Assembly: GCA_030039695.1 (NCBI GenBank)
Contig: JASHVB010000845.1
Coordinates: 1 to 12,489 of the forward strand
Direction of reading: 5' to 3'
Length of the DNA stretch: 12,489 bases
From: Acetobacteraceae bacterium
GTDB taxonomy: Bacteria; Pseudomonadota; Alphaproteobacteria; Acetobacterales; Acetobacteraceae
The notes under the pieces were generated by a model. That model was not told the DNA's origin. It ran no database searches and worked only from the letters and a program-made list of their open reading frames with translations. Position 1 is the first letter of the stretch. Every line of letters starts with the position of its first letter. Positions 6,689-12,489 of this stretch are shown here, piece by piece. The position numbers were made by a program, and so were the translations under genes.

Positions 6689-8935
6689 TTACACCGGCAC
6701 GCCATGCTCGCGCGCCCACGTGGCAATTGGCTCGCGAAGGCTCGGCACGCCGGCCCCGCCGCGGCGGATCGAGGACAGAACTGGACGAAATGCCGCCAGA
6801 TCCAGTTCGGCAAGCAGCGCCTTGATCGGCAGCACTGCGGCCGCGGGCATGGACAGCGTGCTGAGGCCGAGCCCGACGAGCGTCAGAGCTTCCAGCGGGC
6901 GGGACGCCGCCTCGCCGCAAATCGACACGGGCACCCCTATTCCGCCGCGAGCGGCCCGTGCCGTCACCAGCAATTGGTCCAACAAATCCAGAACAGGCTG
7001 CGACAGCAGGTCGTAGCGGCCATACAATGACGAAGTGCCTCGGTCCGCCGCAAACAGGAATTGCATCAAATCGTTCGAGCCGATCGAGATGAAGTCCGCG
7101 TCCTTCAGGAGCTCGGGCAGCTGCCATATCAGTGCCGGGACCTCGAGCATCGTGCCGATCTCTAATTGGTCCGGCGCCGGGCGGACACGGCGCGCCTCGG
7201 CAAGAAGCAGGGCCCGCGCCGCACGGAACTCCGACACCGTGGCAACCATCGGGAACATGACGGAAAGCTTGCGTCCCGCGGCGGCGAGTAGCAGGGCGCG
7301 TAATTGCCGACGCAGCAGCGCTGGTCGATCCAGGCCGATACGCAGGCTGCGCCAACCCATCGCAGGGTTGTCTTCCTGACTCACGGTGCCTGGCAGCAGC
7401 TTGTCGGCACCGAGATCCAGCGTGCGGAACATCACCGGTCGACCGGCGGCCGAATCCAGCACCCGAGAATAAATCGCCGCTTGTTCTGCAACGTCTGCGA
7501 CCGCACCGCGCGCCAGCATCGCGATTTCGGTGCGGAACAATCCGATGCCATCAGCGCCCACTGCGTCGAGCTGAGCCAGCTCGAGGCTCAGTCCGACGTT
7601 CAGCATCAACTTCACCGGCTGGCCGTCGGCAGTCCGGCCCGGGCGACCGCGCAGCGCGGCCCAGCCGGCGTGCTGCGCGGTCTGGATTTCGATCGCGCGC
7701 AGATAGACCTGGCGTACCTCCGCCTCGGGGCGCAGCACGAGCTGGCCTTCGTCGGCGTCAATCACGGCCTCGTCGCCGGGCTCGGCGGTGTCCAGCATGC
7801 CGCGCGTGCCGCCAACGGCCGGCAGACCGAGCGCGCGCGCCAGAATGGCGGCGTGACCCGACGGGCTGGCCTCCTCGATGGCGATGCCCGCGATGCCGCG
7901 GCTGTGCCAGTCGAGCAGTTCAGCGGCACCAAGGCGGCGGGCGAGCAGAATCGCGCCCGGCGGGACGTCCGGCTTGGGCACATCGCCGAGCAGGGCCGAG
8001 AGCAGACGGCCGGCAAGATCCTCGATATCCGCGAGCCGCTCGCGCAGATACGGATCGCTGATCCGGCGCATGCGGTGATGCAACTCGCCAAGCACGCGCT
8101 GCACCGCGGCCTCGGCCGCCACGCCGCCGCGGATGACTTCATTCACGCGGCGCACCCAGCCGGCGTCGGCGGCGACCAGGCGGTAGGCCTCCAGGACCTC
8201 ACGAGAAGCGTTCGCGTCGGCTGCGTTGTTGACCTGTGGCACGCCGCTCTCGATCAGCTCGTCCAGTCCGCGCTGCATGTGCTCCATCGCGTCAAGCAGC
8301 CGGCGCTGCTCGGCGCCCGGATCGTCGGCCAGCAGGCGGATCGGCACGCGTGGCGGACCATGTAGCACGACGGGACCGATCGCGACCCCCGAGGTCAGCG
8401 GCGTGCCGGAGAACACGCGGGGGACCGTCCCGCCGACACCCTCGGCTCCGCCGTCGGTGGCGCCACTGGCGGGAAGCAATTCGCCAAGCAGCATCGCCAC
8501 GGTTTCGAGTTCGTCCACTTCTTCTTCGGTGTAGCGGCGTGGTGCGCGGTTCTGCACCACGAGCACACCGAGCGTGCGGCCGCCTCGGCGCACGGGTACG
8601 GCGATCATCGAGGCGTACGGGTCCTCGCCGGTTTCCGGTCGGTAAGCGAAGGCCGGGTGGTTCTGCGCATCCGGCAGGTTCAGTACGGCGCCGGTGGCCG
8701 CGGCCAAGCCGACGATGCCTTCGCCGACGCGCAACTTTGTGTAGCCGACGGCGGTCTGGTTCAGGCCTTCGGTTGCCGCTAATTCGAGGATGTCGCCGGG
8801 CTTTTGAACATAAACGGAACAGACCTCGCTGACCAATTCGCCCGCGACGAGATGGATAAGCTGGGTCAGGGGCGTGCTGCCTGAGGAGGCGCGGAGGTCG
8901 CGGAGGCGGCTGAGGAGGCGGCGGGGCGAGGGCAC
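6689..8935 (-). CDS. ptsP: phosphoenolpyruvate-protein phosphotransferase PtsP (enzyme I-Ntr)
   Basis: This 748-residue cytoplasmic enzyme autophosphorylates with PEP and passes phosphate to NPr (PtsO), the first step of the regulatory nitrogen PTS. Domains in order: GAF sensor (about 20-150, with LRVGEGIVGLAA and YASMIAVPVRRGG), EI N-terminal helical and phosphohistidine domains (about 175-400) with the phospho-acceptor His361 in SPSGHAAILARALGLPAVGG, and the PEP-binding TIM barrel (about 430-710) with GLFRTE (465-470), RTLDLGADK (504-512), DNPAMGWRSLR (522-532), MLEVPA (596-601), IGSNDLMQF (618-626) and catalytic Cys673 in ICGEA. All key residues are intact. The start is a GTG at 8935, chosen for a GCGAGG Shine-Dalgarno 6 bases upstream and normal length. 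A palindrome sits immediately upstream of that site. It is downstream of lysC and the nitronate monooxygenase on the same strand, a common alphaproteobacterial setting apart from the intervening gene. Confidence 0.96.
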   Translation of the reverse strand: MPSPRRLLSRLRDLRASSGSTPLTQLIHLVAGELVSEVCSVYVQKPGDILELAATEGLNQTAVGYTKLRVGEGIVGLAAATGAVLNLPDAQNHPAFAYRPETGEDPYASMIAVPVRRGGRTLGVLVVQNRAPRRYTEEEVDELETVAMLLGELLPASGATDGGAEGVGGTVPRVFSGTPLTSGVAIGPVVLHGPPRVPIRLLADDPGAEQRRLLDAMEHMQRGLDELIESGVPQVNNAADANASREVLEAYRLVAADAGWVRRVNEVIRGGVAAEAAVQRVLGELHHRMRRISDPYLRERLADIEDLAGRLLSALLGDVPKPDVPPGAILLARRLGAAELLDWHSRGIAGIAIEEASPSGHAAILARALGLPAVGGTRGMLDTAEPGDEAVIDADEGQLVLRPEAEVRQVYLRAIEIQTAQHAGWAALRGRPGRTADGQPVKLMLNVGLSLELAQLDAVGADGIGLFRTEIAMLARGAVADVAEQAAIYSRVLDSAAGRPVMFRTLDLGADKLLPGTVSQEDNPAMGWRSLRIGLDRPALLRRQLRALLLAAAGRKLSVMFPMVATVSEFRAARALLLAEARRVRPAPDQLEIGTMLEVPALIWQLPELLKDADFISIGSNDLMQFLFAADRGTSSLYGRYDLLSQPVLDLLDQLLVTARAARGGIGVPVSICGEAASRPLEALTLVGLGLSTLSMPAAAVLPIKALLAELDLAAFRPVLSSIRRGGAGVPSLREPIATWAREHGVPV

Positions 8936-8937
8936 GT

Positions 8938-8960
8938 CAACCTCGCCCGCGAAGCGGGAT
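8938..8960. repeat. palindromic repeat, copy 1 (upstream of ptsP)
   Basis: The 5-bp arms CCCGC (8946-8950) and GCGGG (8954-8958) around GAA form a stable mini-hairpin. The surrounding 22 bases match copy 2 (9026-9047) in the same orientation at 20 positions. In the ptsP mRNA the hairpin is directly 5' of the GCGAGG ribosome-binding site. Short GC palindromes of this kind are common dispersed, REP-like elements in GC-rich genomes (established in general; family not identified here). Confidence 0.5.
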
Positions 8961-9007
8961 GGGTCGAGCGGCAGCGCGCCGAGCGTGCGGGGCGTGCGGC
9001 ACGTTCT

Positions 9008-10099
9008 TCACCCGGCGCTGCGCGCCAACCCCCCCCGCGAAGCGGGAGAAGGCTGCGTGCGCCGCTCCAATGCTACGACCGCTTGGTCCACCAATTCCCC
9101 GATGATCTCCGCCACGGACTGTTCCGCCGTCACCATCCCGACCGACTGGCCGGCCATGACCGAGCCGTTCTCCACATCCCCATCGATTACCGCCCGCCGC
9201 AGCGCGCCCGCCCAAAAATGCTCGATCTCGAGTTGTGCTGCTTCCCGGCTTAGTTCGCCGGACAGATACCGGTCTCGCGTCGCCTGCTGATGCTGCAGAA
9301 AGCGCTTCGTCCCCTCGTTTACCAGCCCGCGCACCGGAATGACGGGGAACCGCGCGTCAAGCTGCACCGATGGCAGCGCATCCCGCGCCGCCGCCCGTAT
9401 GAACGCCTGCTTGAATTTCGGATGGGCGATGGACTCCTTTGCCGCCGCGAACCGAGTGCCGAGTTGAGCGCCCGACGCGCCCATGTCGAGGTACGCCAGG
9501 ATCGCCTCGCCCCGTCCGAGGCCGCCGGCGACAAACACCGGCACCTCGTGCACATGCGGCAGGATCTCCTGCGCCAGCACGTTCAGTGATACCGGACCAA
9601 TATGTCCGCCCGCTTCCGACCCCTCGATCACCAGTGCGTCGGCGCCAGAGCGGATCAGCCGCTTCGCTAGCACCAGCGCCGGGGTGAAGCAGGTTAGCTT
9701 GGCCCCGCCATCCTTCACAGTGCGCACGGCGCCACCGGGCGGTATTCCGCCGGCCAGGACAACATGGCCGACTTTCGCCTCCAGGCAGACCCGCACCAGA
9801 TCGTCAAGCTGCGGGTGCATCGTGATCAGGTTCACACCGAACGGTCGGTCGGTCATTGCTTGGGTGGCGGCGATTTCTCGCGCCAACTGGTCGGGATTCA
9901 TCGACCCGCAGGCGATCACGCCGAACCCGCCGGCGTTGGAAATGGCCGACACCAGGTGCCGCTCGCTGACCCAGCTCATTGCGCCACCCATCAGCGCCAC
10001 CCGGCAGCCCAGGTATTCGGTGCCGCGCGCCCACAGCCGATCCAGCTCCGCCCTGGCGGCTATCGTCGCAGGGGGCGGTGCGGCGACGTCAGGCGTCAT
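9008..10099 (-). CDS. NAD(P)H-dependent flavin oxidoreductase, nitronate monooxygenase / FabK-like
   Basis: The 363-residue product is an FMN TIM-barrel protein of the nitronate monooxygenase (2-nitropropane dioxygenase)/FabK superfamily. Visible blocks: GGAMSWVSERHLVSAISNAGGFGVI (38-62), the FGVNL strand (87-91), IEGSEAGGHIG (158-168) with the conserved catalytic-type His166, and the FMN-phosphate loop from AGGLGRG to QLGTRF (191-217). Members detoxify nitronates or act as enoyl-ACP reductase II; sequence alone does not separate these here, although nitronate monooxygenase is the usual annotation. The ATG at 10099 overlaps the lysC stop by 11 bp with only a weak ribosome-binding site, suggesting coupling to lysC translation. 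The last ~15 residues (TQPSPASRGGLARSAG) are encoded by a palindromic repeat and look like an added tail past the natural end near VVALERR. Its place between lysC and ptsP suggests later insertion into a conserved pair. Confidence 0.85.
   Translation of the reverse strand: MTPDVAAPPPATIAARAELDRLWARGTEYLGCRVALMGGAMSWVSERHLVSAISNAGGFGVIACGSMNPDQLAREIAATQAMTDRPFGVNLITMHPQLDDLVRVCLEAKVGHVVLAGGIPPGGAVRTVKDGGAKLTCFTPALVLAKRLIRSGADALVIEGSEAGGHIGPVSLNVLAQEILPHVHEVPVFVAGGLGRGEAILAYLDMGASGAQLGTRFAAAKESIAHPKFKQAFIRAAARDALPSVQLDARFPVIPVRGLVNEGTKRFLQHQQATRDRYLSGELSREAAQLEIEHFWAGALRRAVIDGDVENGSVMAGQSVGMVTAEQSVAEIIGELVDQAVVALERRTQPSPASRGGLARSAG
9026..9048. repeat. palindromic repeat, copy 2 (in the nitronate monooxygenase 3' end)
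   Basis: CCCGC (9034-9038), GAA, GCGGG (9042-9046) is the same palindrome as at 8946-8958, and the block from CAACC to GGGA matches copy 1 at 20 of 22 positions, 88 bp away in the same orientation. It lies inside the reading frame and is translated as SPASRGG near the C terminus. A run of eight C residues (9029-9036) precedes the arm, a potential slippage site. Confidence 0.5.
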
Positions 10100-11321
10100 C
10101 GAGGCCGTACGCGGTATGCAGCGCTCGCACCGCGAGTTCGGTGTATTCCGCGGCGATCAGCACGCTGACTTTGATTTCGCTCGTTGAAATGACCTGGATG
10201 TTGATCGCCTTGTCCGCCAGCGCGCGGAACATGGTGTTCGCGACGCCAGCATGGCTGCGCATTCCCACCCCGACCACGCTGATCTTGGCGACGTTCGGGT
10301 CCTCGAGCAGCTCCGCGTAGTGGATGACTGGTTTGACGTCCTGCAGTGCGAGTCTGGCACGCGGCAAGTCTGCCTTGCCCACGGTGAAGGTCATGTCGGT
10401 CGTGCCGTCGGCCGCGATGTTCTGCACGATCATATCCACGTTCACGTTCTGCGCCGCCAGTGCACCGAAGATGGTCGCGGCGATGCCCGGGCGGTCTGGT
10501 ACCCGACGCACCGTGATCTTTGCGTCATCCCGCGAATAGGCGATGCCGGCGACCATCTGCTTTTCCACGATCTCATCCTCATCCACGACAAGAGTGCCGG
10601 TCTCAGCATCCACCGGCAAATCCTGAAAACTGGACAGCACCCGCATGCGGACATGCTCGTTCATCGCCAGCTCGACGCTGCGGGTCTGCAGGACTTTGGC
10701 GCCGACCGAGGCCAATTCCAGCATCTCCTCGTAGGCGATTCGATCGAGCCGTCCGGCGTTGGGTACGATGCGGGGGTCGGTCGTATACACTCCGTCCACG
10801 TCAGTATAAATGTCACAGCGGTCCGCCCGCAGGGCCGCCGCGAGGGCCACCGCCGAGGTGTCCGATCCGCCTCGCCCCAGCGTGGTGATACGCCGGTTCG
10901 GCGCAATGCCCTGGAAGCCCGCGACGACGGCCACATGACCCATGCCCATGCGCTTGATCAGGTCGGAACCATCGATCTCCAGGATGCGCGCCTTGCCGTG
11001 CGCGTTGTCGGTCTGAATCGGGATCTGCCAGCCCTGCCAGGAGCGCGCCTCGACGCCGATCTCTTGCAATGCGATCGCCAGCAGGCCGCTGGTCACTTGC
11101 TCGCCGCTCGCCACCACGGCGTCATATTCGCGGGCGTCGTGGAGCGCCGAGAGCGCTTGGCACCAGCCGACCAGCTTGTTGGTCTCCCCGGCCATGGCGG
11201 ACACCACGACCGCGACCTGGTTGCCGGCGTCGACCTCGCGCTTGACCCGCGCCGCGACATTGCGGATGCGGTCGAGATCTGCGACGGACGTGCCGCCGAA
11301 TTTCATCACGATGCGTGCCAT
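10089..11321 (-). CDS. lysC: aspartate kinase
   Basis: LysC phosphorylates L-aspartate in the first step of the lysine, threonine, methionine and diaminopimelate pathways. The 410-residue product has the amino-acid kinase domain first: KFGGTSVAD (7-15), VVVSAMAGETNKL (38-50), ASGEQVTSGLLA (71-82), GRGGSDTSAVALAAAL (149-164) and the nucleotide-binding IYTDVDGVYTTDPR (171-184). Two ACT domains follow (about 268-330 and 344-406), including VPDRPGIAATIFGALA and VGVGMRSHAGVANTMF, expected to bind the feedback inhibitors lysine and/or threonine. The ATG at 11321 gives the family-normal N terminus MARIVMKFGGTS; upstream in-frame residues are low-complexity shadow. The ribosome-binding site is weak. 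It is divergent from ubiG across 68 bp and its end overlaps the next gene by 11 bp. A possible internal start at the catalytic/ACT boundary is described in the findings. Confidence 0.97.
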   Translation of the reverse strand: MARIVMKFGGTSVADLDRIRNVAARVKREVDAGNQVAVVVSAMAGETNKLVGWCQALSALHDAREYDAVVASGEQVTSGLLAIALQEIGVEARSWQGWQIPIQTDNAHGKARILEIDGSDLIKRMGMGHVAVVAGFQGIAPNRRITTLGRGGSDTSAVALAAALRADRCDIYTDVDGVYTTDPRIVPNAGRLDRIAYEEMLELASVGAKVLQTRSVELAMNEHVRMRVLSSFQDLPVDAETGTLVVDEDEIVEKQMVAGIAYSRDDAKITVRRVPDRPGIAATIFGALAAQNVNVDMIVQNIAADGTTDMTFTVGKADLPRARLALQDVKPVIHYAELLEDPNVAKISVVGVGMRSHAGVANTMFRALADKAINIQVISTSEIKVSVLIAAEYTELAVRALHTAYGLDDA

Positions 11322-11358
11322 GGTCGAGGTCGGATTGCCAGCAGTCGGTTGTTGGGCA

Positions 11359-11387
11359 CACATACTGAGGCGGTGTCGGAGGGGCAA
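11359..11387 (-). promoter_or_regulatory. weak candidate promoter for lysC
   Basis: In the 68-bp divergent gap, minus-strand TTGCCC (11387-11382) and TATGTG (11364-11359) are 17 bases apart. The hexamers match consensus at only 4/6 and 3/6, and the -35 overlaps the ubiG ribosome-binding site. If used, lysC would have a leader of roughly 30 nt, too short for a riboswitch. No convincing ubiG promoter was found, so this is a tentative call. Confidence 0.22.
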
Positions 11388-11389
11388 CC

Positions 11390-12100
11390 GTGAGTAGAGC
11401 GATCGTTTCGCGGGATGAAGTTGCCCGGTTTGACGCTCTGGCCGCGCGCTGGTGGGAGCCAGACGGGCCGATGCGGCCGCTGCACCGCATGAACCCGTCG
11501 CGCATCGGTTGGATCGCGGGGCACCTGGCGCGGCGGTTTCCGGGAGGCGTCGGACTGCGGGTGCTGGATCTTGGATGCGGCGCCGGCTTGGCGGCCGAGG
11601 CATTGGCCCGGCGTGGCTTCGACGTCCTGGGCGTTGACGCCGCGCCGGACGTGATTGGCGCAGCGTCGGACCATGCGCGCGGCCAAGGCTTGCGCCTCGC
11701 CTATCGGGTCGGAACGGCGGAGGATGTGCTGGCCGAGGGACTGCGCTTTCCGATCGTGACAGCGCTGGAGGTGATCGAGCATGTCCCCGACCCAATGGGT
11801 TTCGTCCGTATTTTGGCGGCATTGGTGGAACCCGGCGGGCTGGCATTCCTCTCCACGTTGAACCGCACGCGCCGCTCGTTCCTCGTCGCGAAGCTCGGCG
11901 CCGAGTATCTGCTGCGTTGGCTACCGGTCGGCACGCACGATTGGCGGAAATTCGTCACACCCGTCGAACTTGGCGGGATGCTGCACAACGCGGGGCTGCG
12001 CGTCGCGGATGCTGCCGGCCTTGTGCCAGATCCATTGCGTGGCGGCTGGCGCGCCAGCCGCGACATGGCAGTCAACTACATAATGATGGCGGAACGCTGA
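11390..12100 (+). CDS. ubiG: bifunctional 3-demethylubiquinone / 2-polyprenyl-6-hydroxyphenol O-methyltransferase (UbiG)
   Basis: UbiG carries out both SAM-dependent O-methylations of the ubiquinone ring, at the inner membrane surface. The 236-residue product shows the class I methyltransferase fold: motif I VLDLGCGAGLAAE (58-70), the acidic strand end GVDAAPDVI (81-89) and ALEVIEHVPDP (125-135). UbiG-specific stretches are RFDALAARWWEPDGPMRPLHRMNP (13-36) and STLNRTRRSFLVAKLGAEYLLRWLPVGTHDW (155-185), close in pattern to the E. coli enzyme. The start is GTG at 11390, set by a strong GGAGGGG Shine-Dalgarno ending about 5 bases upstream. It is the only plus-strand gene and diverges from lysC, an arrangement I recall as common in alphaproteobacteria. 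It seems monocistronic here, as no gene follows within the window. Confidence 0.96.
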   Translation: MSRAIVSRDEVARFDALAARWWEPDGPMRPLHRMNPSRIGWIAGHLARRFPGGVGLRVLDLGCGAGLAAEALARRGFDVLGVDAAPDVIGAASDHARGQGLRLAYRVGTAEDVLAEGLRFPIVTALEVIEHVPDPMGFVRILAALVEPGGLAFLSTLNRTRRSFLVAKLGAEYLLRWLPVGTHDWRKFVTPVELGGMLHNAGLRVADAAGLVPDPLRGGWRASRDMAVNYIMMAER

Positions 12101-12226
12101 TGCACGGTGTCCTAAAGCAGCGCTACCACCATCCGGTCACTGCGAGGCGAATGCAGGGCCGCTAGCTCTTGAGATGAATCGCTCTGCCGCCATGCCCGCC
12201 ACAACGAGAGCGATCGGCCCGACGCC

Positions 12227-12243
12227 CGATCAATGATTGATCG
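12227..12243. promoter_or_regulatory. 17-bp perfect palindrome, operator-like
   Basis: CGATCAATGATTGATCG has 8-bp arms around one central base. It is followed at once by an overlapping 10-bp palindrome TGATCGATCA (12238-12247). Four GATC tetramers fall within 12212-12246. The geometry suits a dimeric repressor site, but no gene is clearly placed under its control in the window, and it is too A/T-balanced and lacks a T tract for a terminator. Function unknown. Confidence 0.4.
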
Positions 12244-12256
12244 ATCACGTGTTGTG

Positions 12257-12289
12257 CCACCCGCGCGACGCTTCTGCTACCCGCGCGAC
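12257..12289. repeat. 13-bp direct repeat at 20-bp spacing
   Basis: The blocks at 12257-12269 and 12277-12289 (C-C/T-ACCCGCGCGAC) match at 12 of 13 positions, exactly 20 bp apart. They sit just after the 17-bp palindrome. Two helical turns of spacing would put them on the same DNA face, but only two units are present and chance in GC-rich DNA is possible. Confidence 0.3.
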
Positions 12290-12431
12290 ACACCGGGCGA
12301 CGACACGCTAACGGTGCTGAAAAAGCGCCTGCAGGAGCAAGAACCGCTGCCAATAAGGGCGTCACGCGGAACCAAGTTGTACAACATCAGCGCGGAGAGA
12401 CGCGGAATAAGGTACCCACGCGCTGGTGGTT

Positions 12432-12445
12432 CCGGCTTTGGCCGG
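12432..12445. repeat. short GC hairpin, REP-like
   Basis: CCGGC (12432-12436) and GCCGG (12441-12445) flank TTTG. The context TTCCGGCTTTGGCCGG resembles the common dispersed palindromes of GC-rich proteobacteria (TTCCGGC...GCCGGAA type). Only one degenerate copy is visible in the window, so membership in a repeat family is a guess. Confidence 0.3.
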
Positions 12446-12489
12446 CGTGAAAATGGCGCGGACGTTATCCCACGTTCGTCTGCTAACCG

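Larger units (their letters stand above)
12101..12489. other. right-edge region without a supported gene
   Basis: No gene is recognised in these 389 bp. A plus-strand frame from an ATG at 12233 stays open to the right edge (about 85 codons; includes DTLTVLKKRLQEQEPLPIR), but it has no obvious ribosome-binding site or family motif and a minus-strand frame (12365-12162) overlaps it, so neither is called. The region contains a 17-bp palindrome (12227-12243), a 13-bp direct repeat (12257-12289), a 10-bp palindrome GTTGTACAAC (12376-12385) and a short GC hairpin (12432-12445). No T-tract terminator for ubiG is seen. Composition and the number of short dyads hint at a degraded repeat or mobile-element edge, but this is inference. 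Confidence 0.45.

Noticed and set aside
8961..9007. Small tandem GCGTGCGGG/GCGTGCGGC repeat between the nitronate monooxygenase and ptsP
   Set aside because: Nine-base near-repeats arise readily in such GC-rich sequence; nothing else supports a function.
10569..11389. Possible lysine riboswitch upstream of or within lysC
   Set aside because: The lysC-ubiG gap is only 68 bp, too short for a lysine riboswitch, and no conserved core is visible.
12386..12489. Possible insertion-sequence end at the right edge
   Set aside because: Short dyads and repeated CCCACG strings are suggestive, but no transposase fragment, terminal inverted repeat or target duplication can be shown within the window.

Overview
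The window looks like chromosomal DNA of a GC-rich alphaproteobacterium, most likely from the Rhodospirillales/Acetobacteraceae side. The evidence is a uniformly G/C-biased third codon position, ubiG divergent from lysC, lysC followed by a nitrogen-type PTS enzyme I (ptsP), and a rodZ-ispG pair. The taxonomic call rests on gene order and protein style recalled from memory, not on a database search.

Reading from the right: ubiG (11390-12100, + strand, ubiquinone methyltransferase) is divergent from a long minus-strand block. That block runs lysC (aspartokinase, 10089-11321), an FMN-dependent nitronate monooxygenase/FabK-like oxidoreductase (9008-10099, start overlapping the lysC end), ptsP (GAF-domain PEP phosphotransferase, 6689-8935), rodZ-like HTH/membrane protein (5255-6403) and ispG (MEP-pathway Fe-S enzyme, 4045-5169). 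Then come about 580 bp with no recognisable gene. Last is a compact minus-strand operon of a 14-TM-type DHA2 drug exporter (1913-3460), an F420-type luciferase-like oxidoreductase (1062-1886) and a hot-dog acyl-CoA thioesterase (580-1065). The last two genes overlap by 4 bp. The outer ~580 bp on the left and ~390 bp on the right carry no gene I can support.

The first block is central metabolism and cell shape: lysine/threonine/methionine and DAP supply, quinone and isoprenoid synthesis, PTS-Ntr signalling and MreB-linked morphology. The leftmost operon is accessory in character (exporter + flavin/deazaflavin oxidoreductase + thioesterase) and its substrate cannot be read from sequence. It sits where, in the related gene orders I remember, hisS would follow ispG, so the 3461-4044 gap may be a rearrangement junction.

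I see no CRISPR array, phage, toxin-antitoxin module, intact insertion sequence, tRNA or rRNA. I do not see an obviously new biological system. The points worth checking are the uncharacterised three-gene operon, a palindromic repeat pair of which one copy encodes the C-terminal tail of the nitronate monooxygenase and the other abuts the ptsP ribosome-binding site, a possible internal translation start in lysC, and a cluster of dyad sequences downstream of ubiG.
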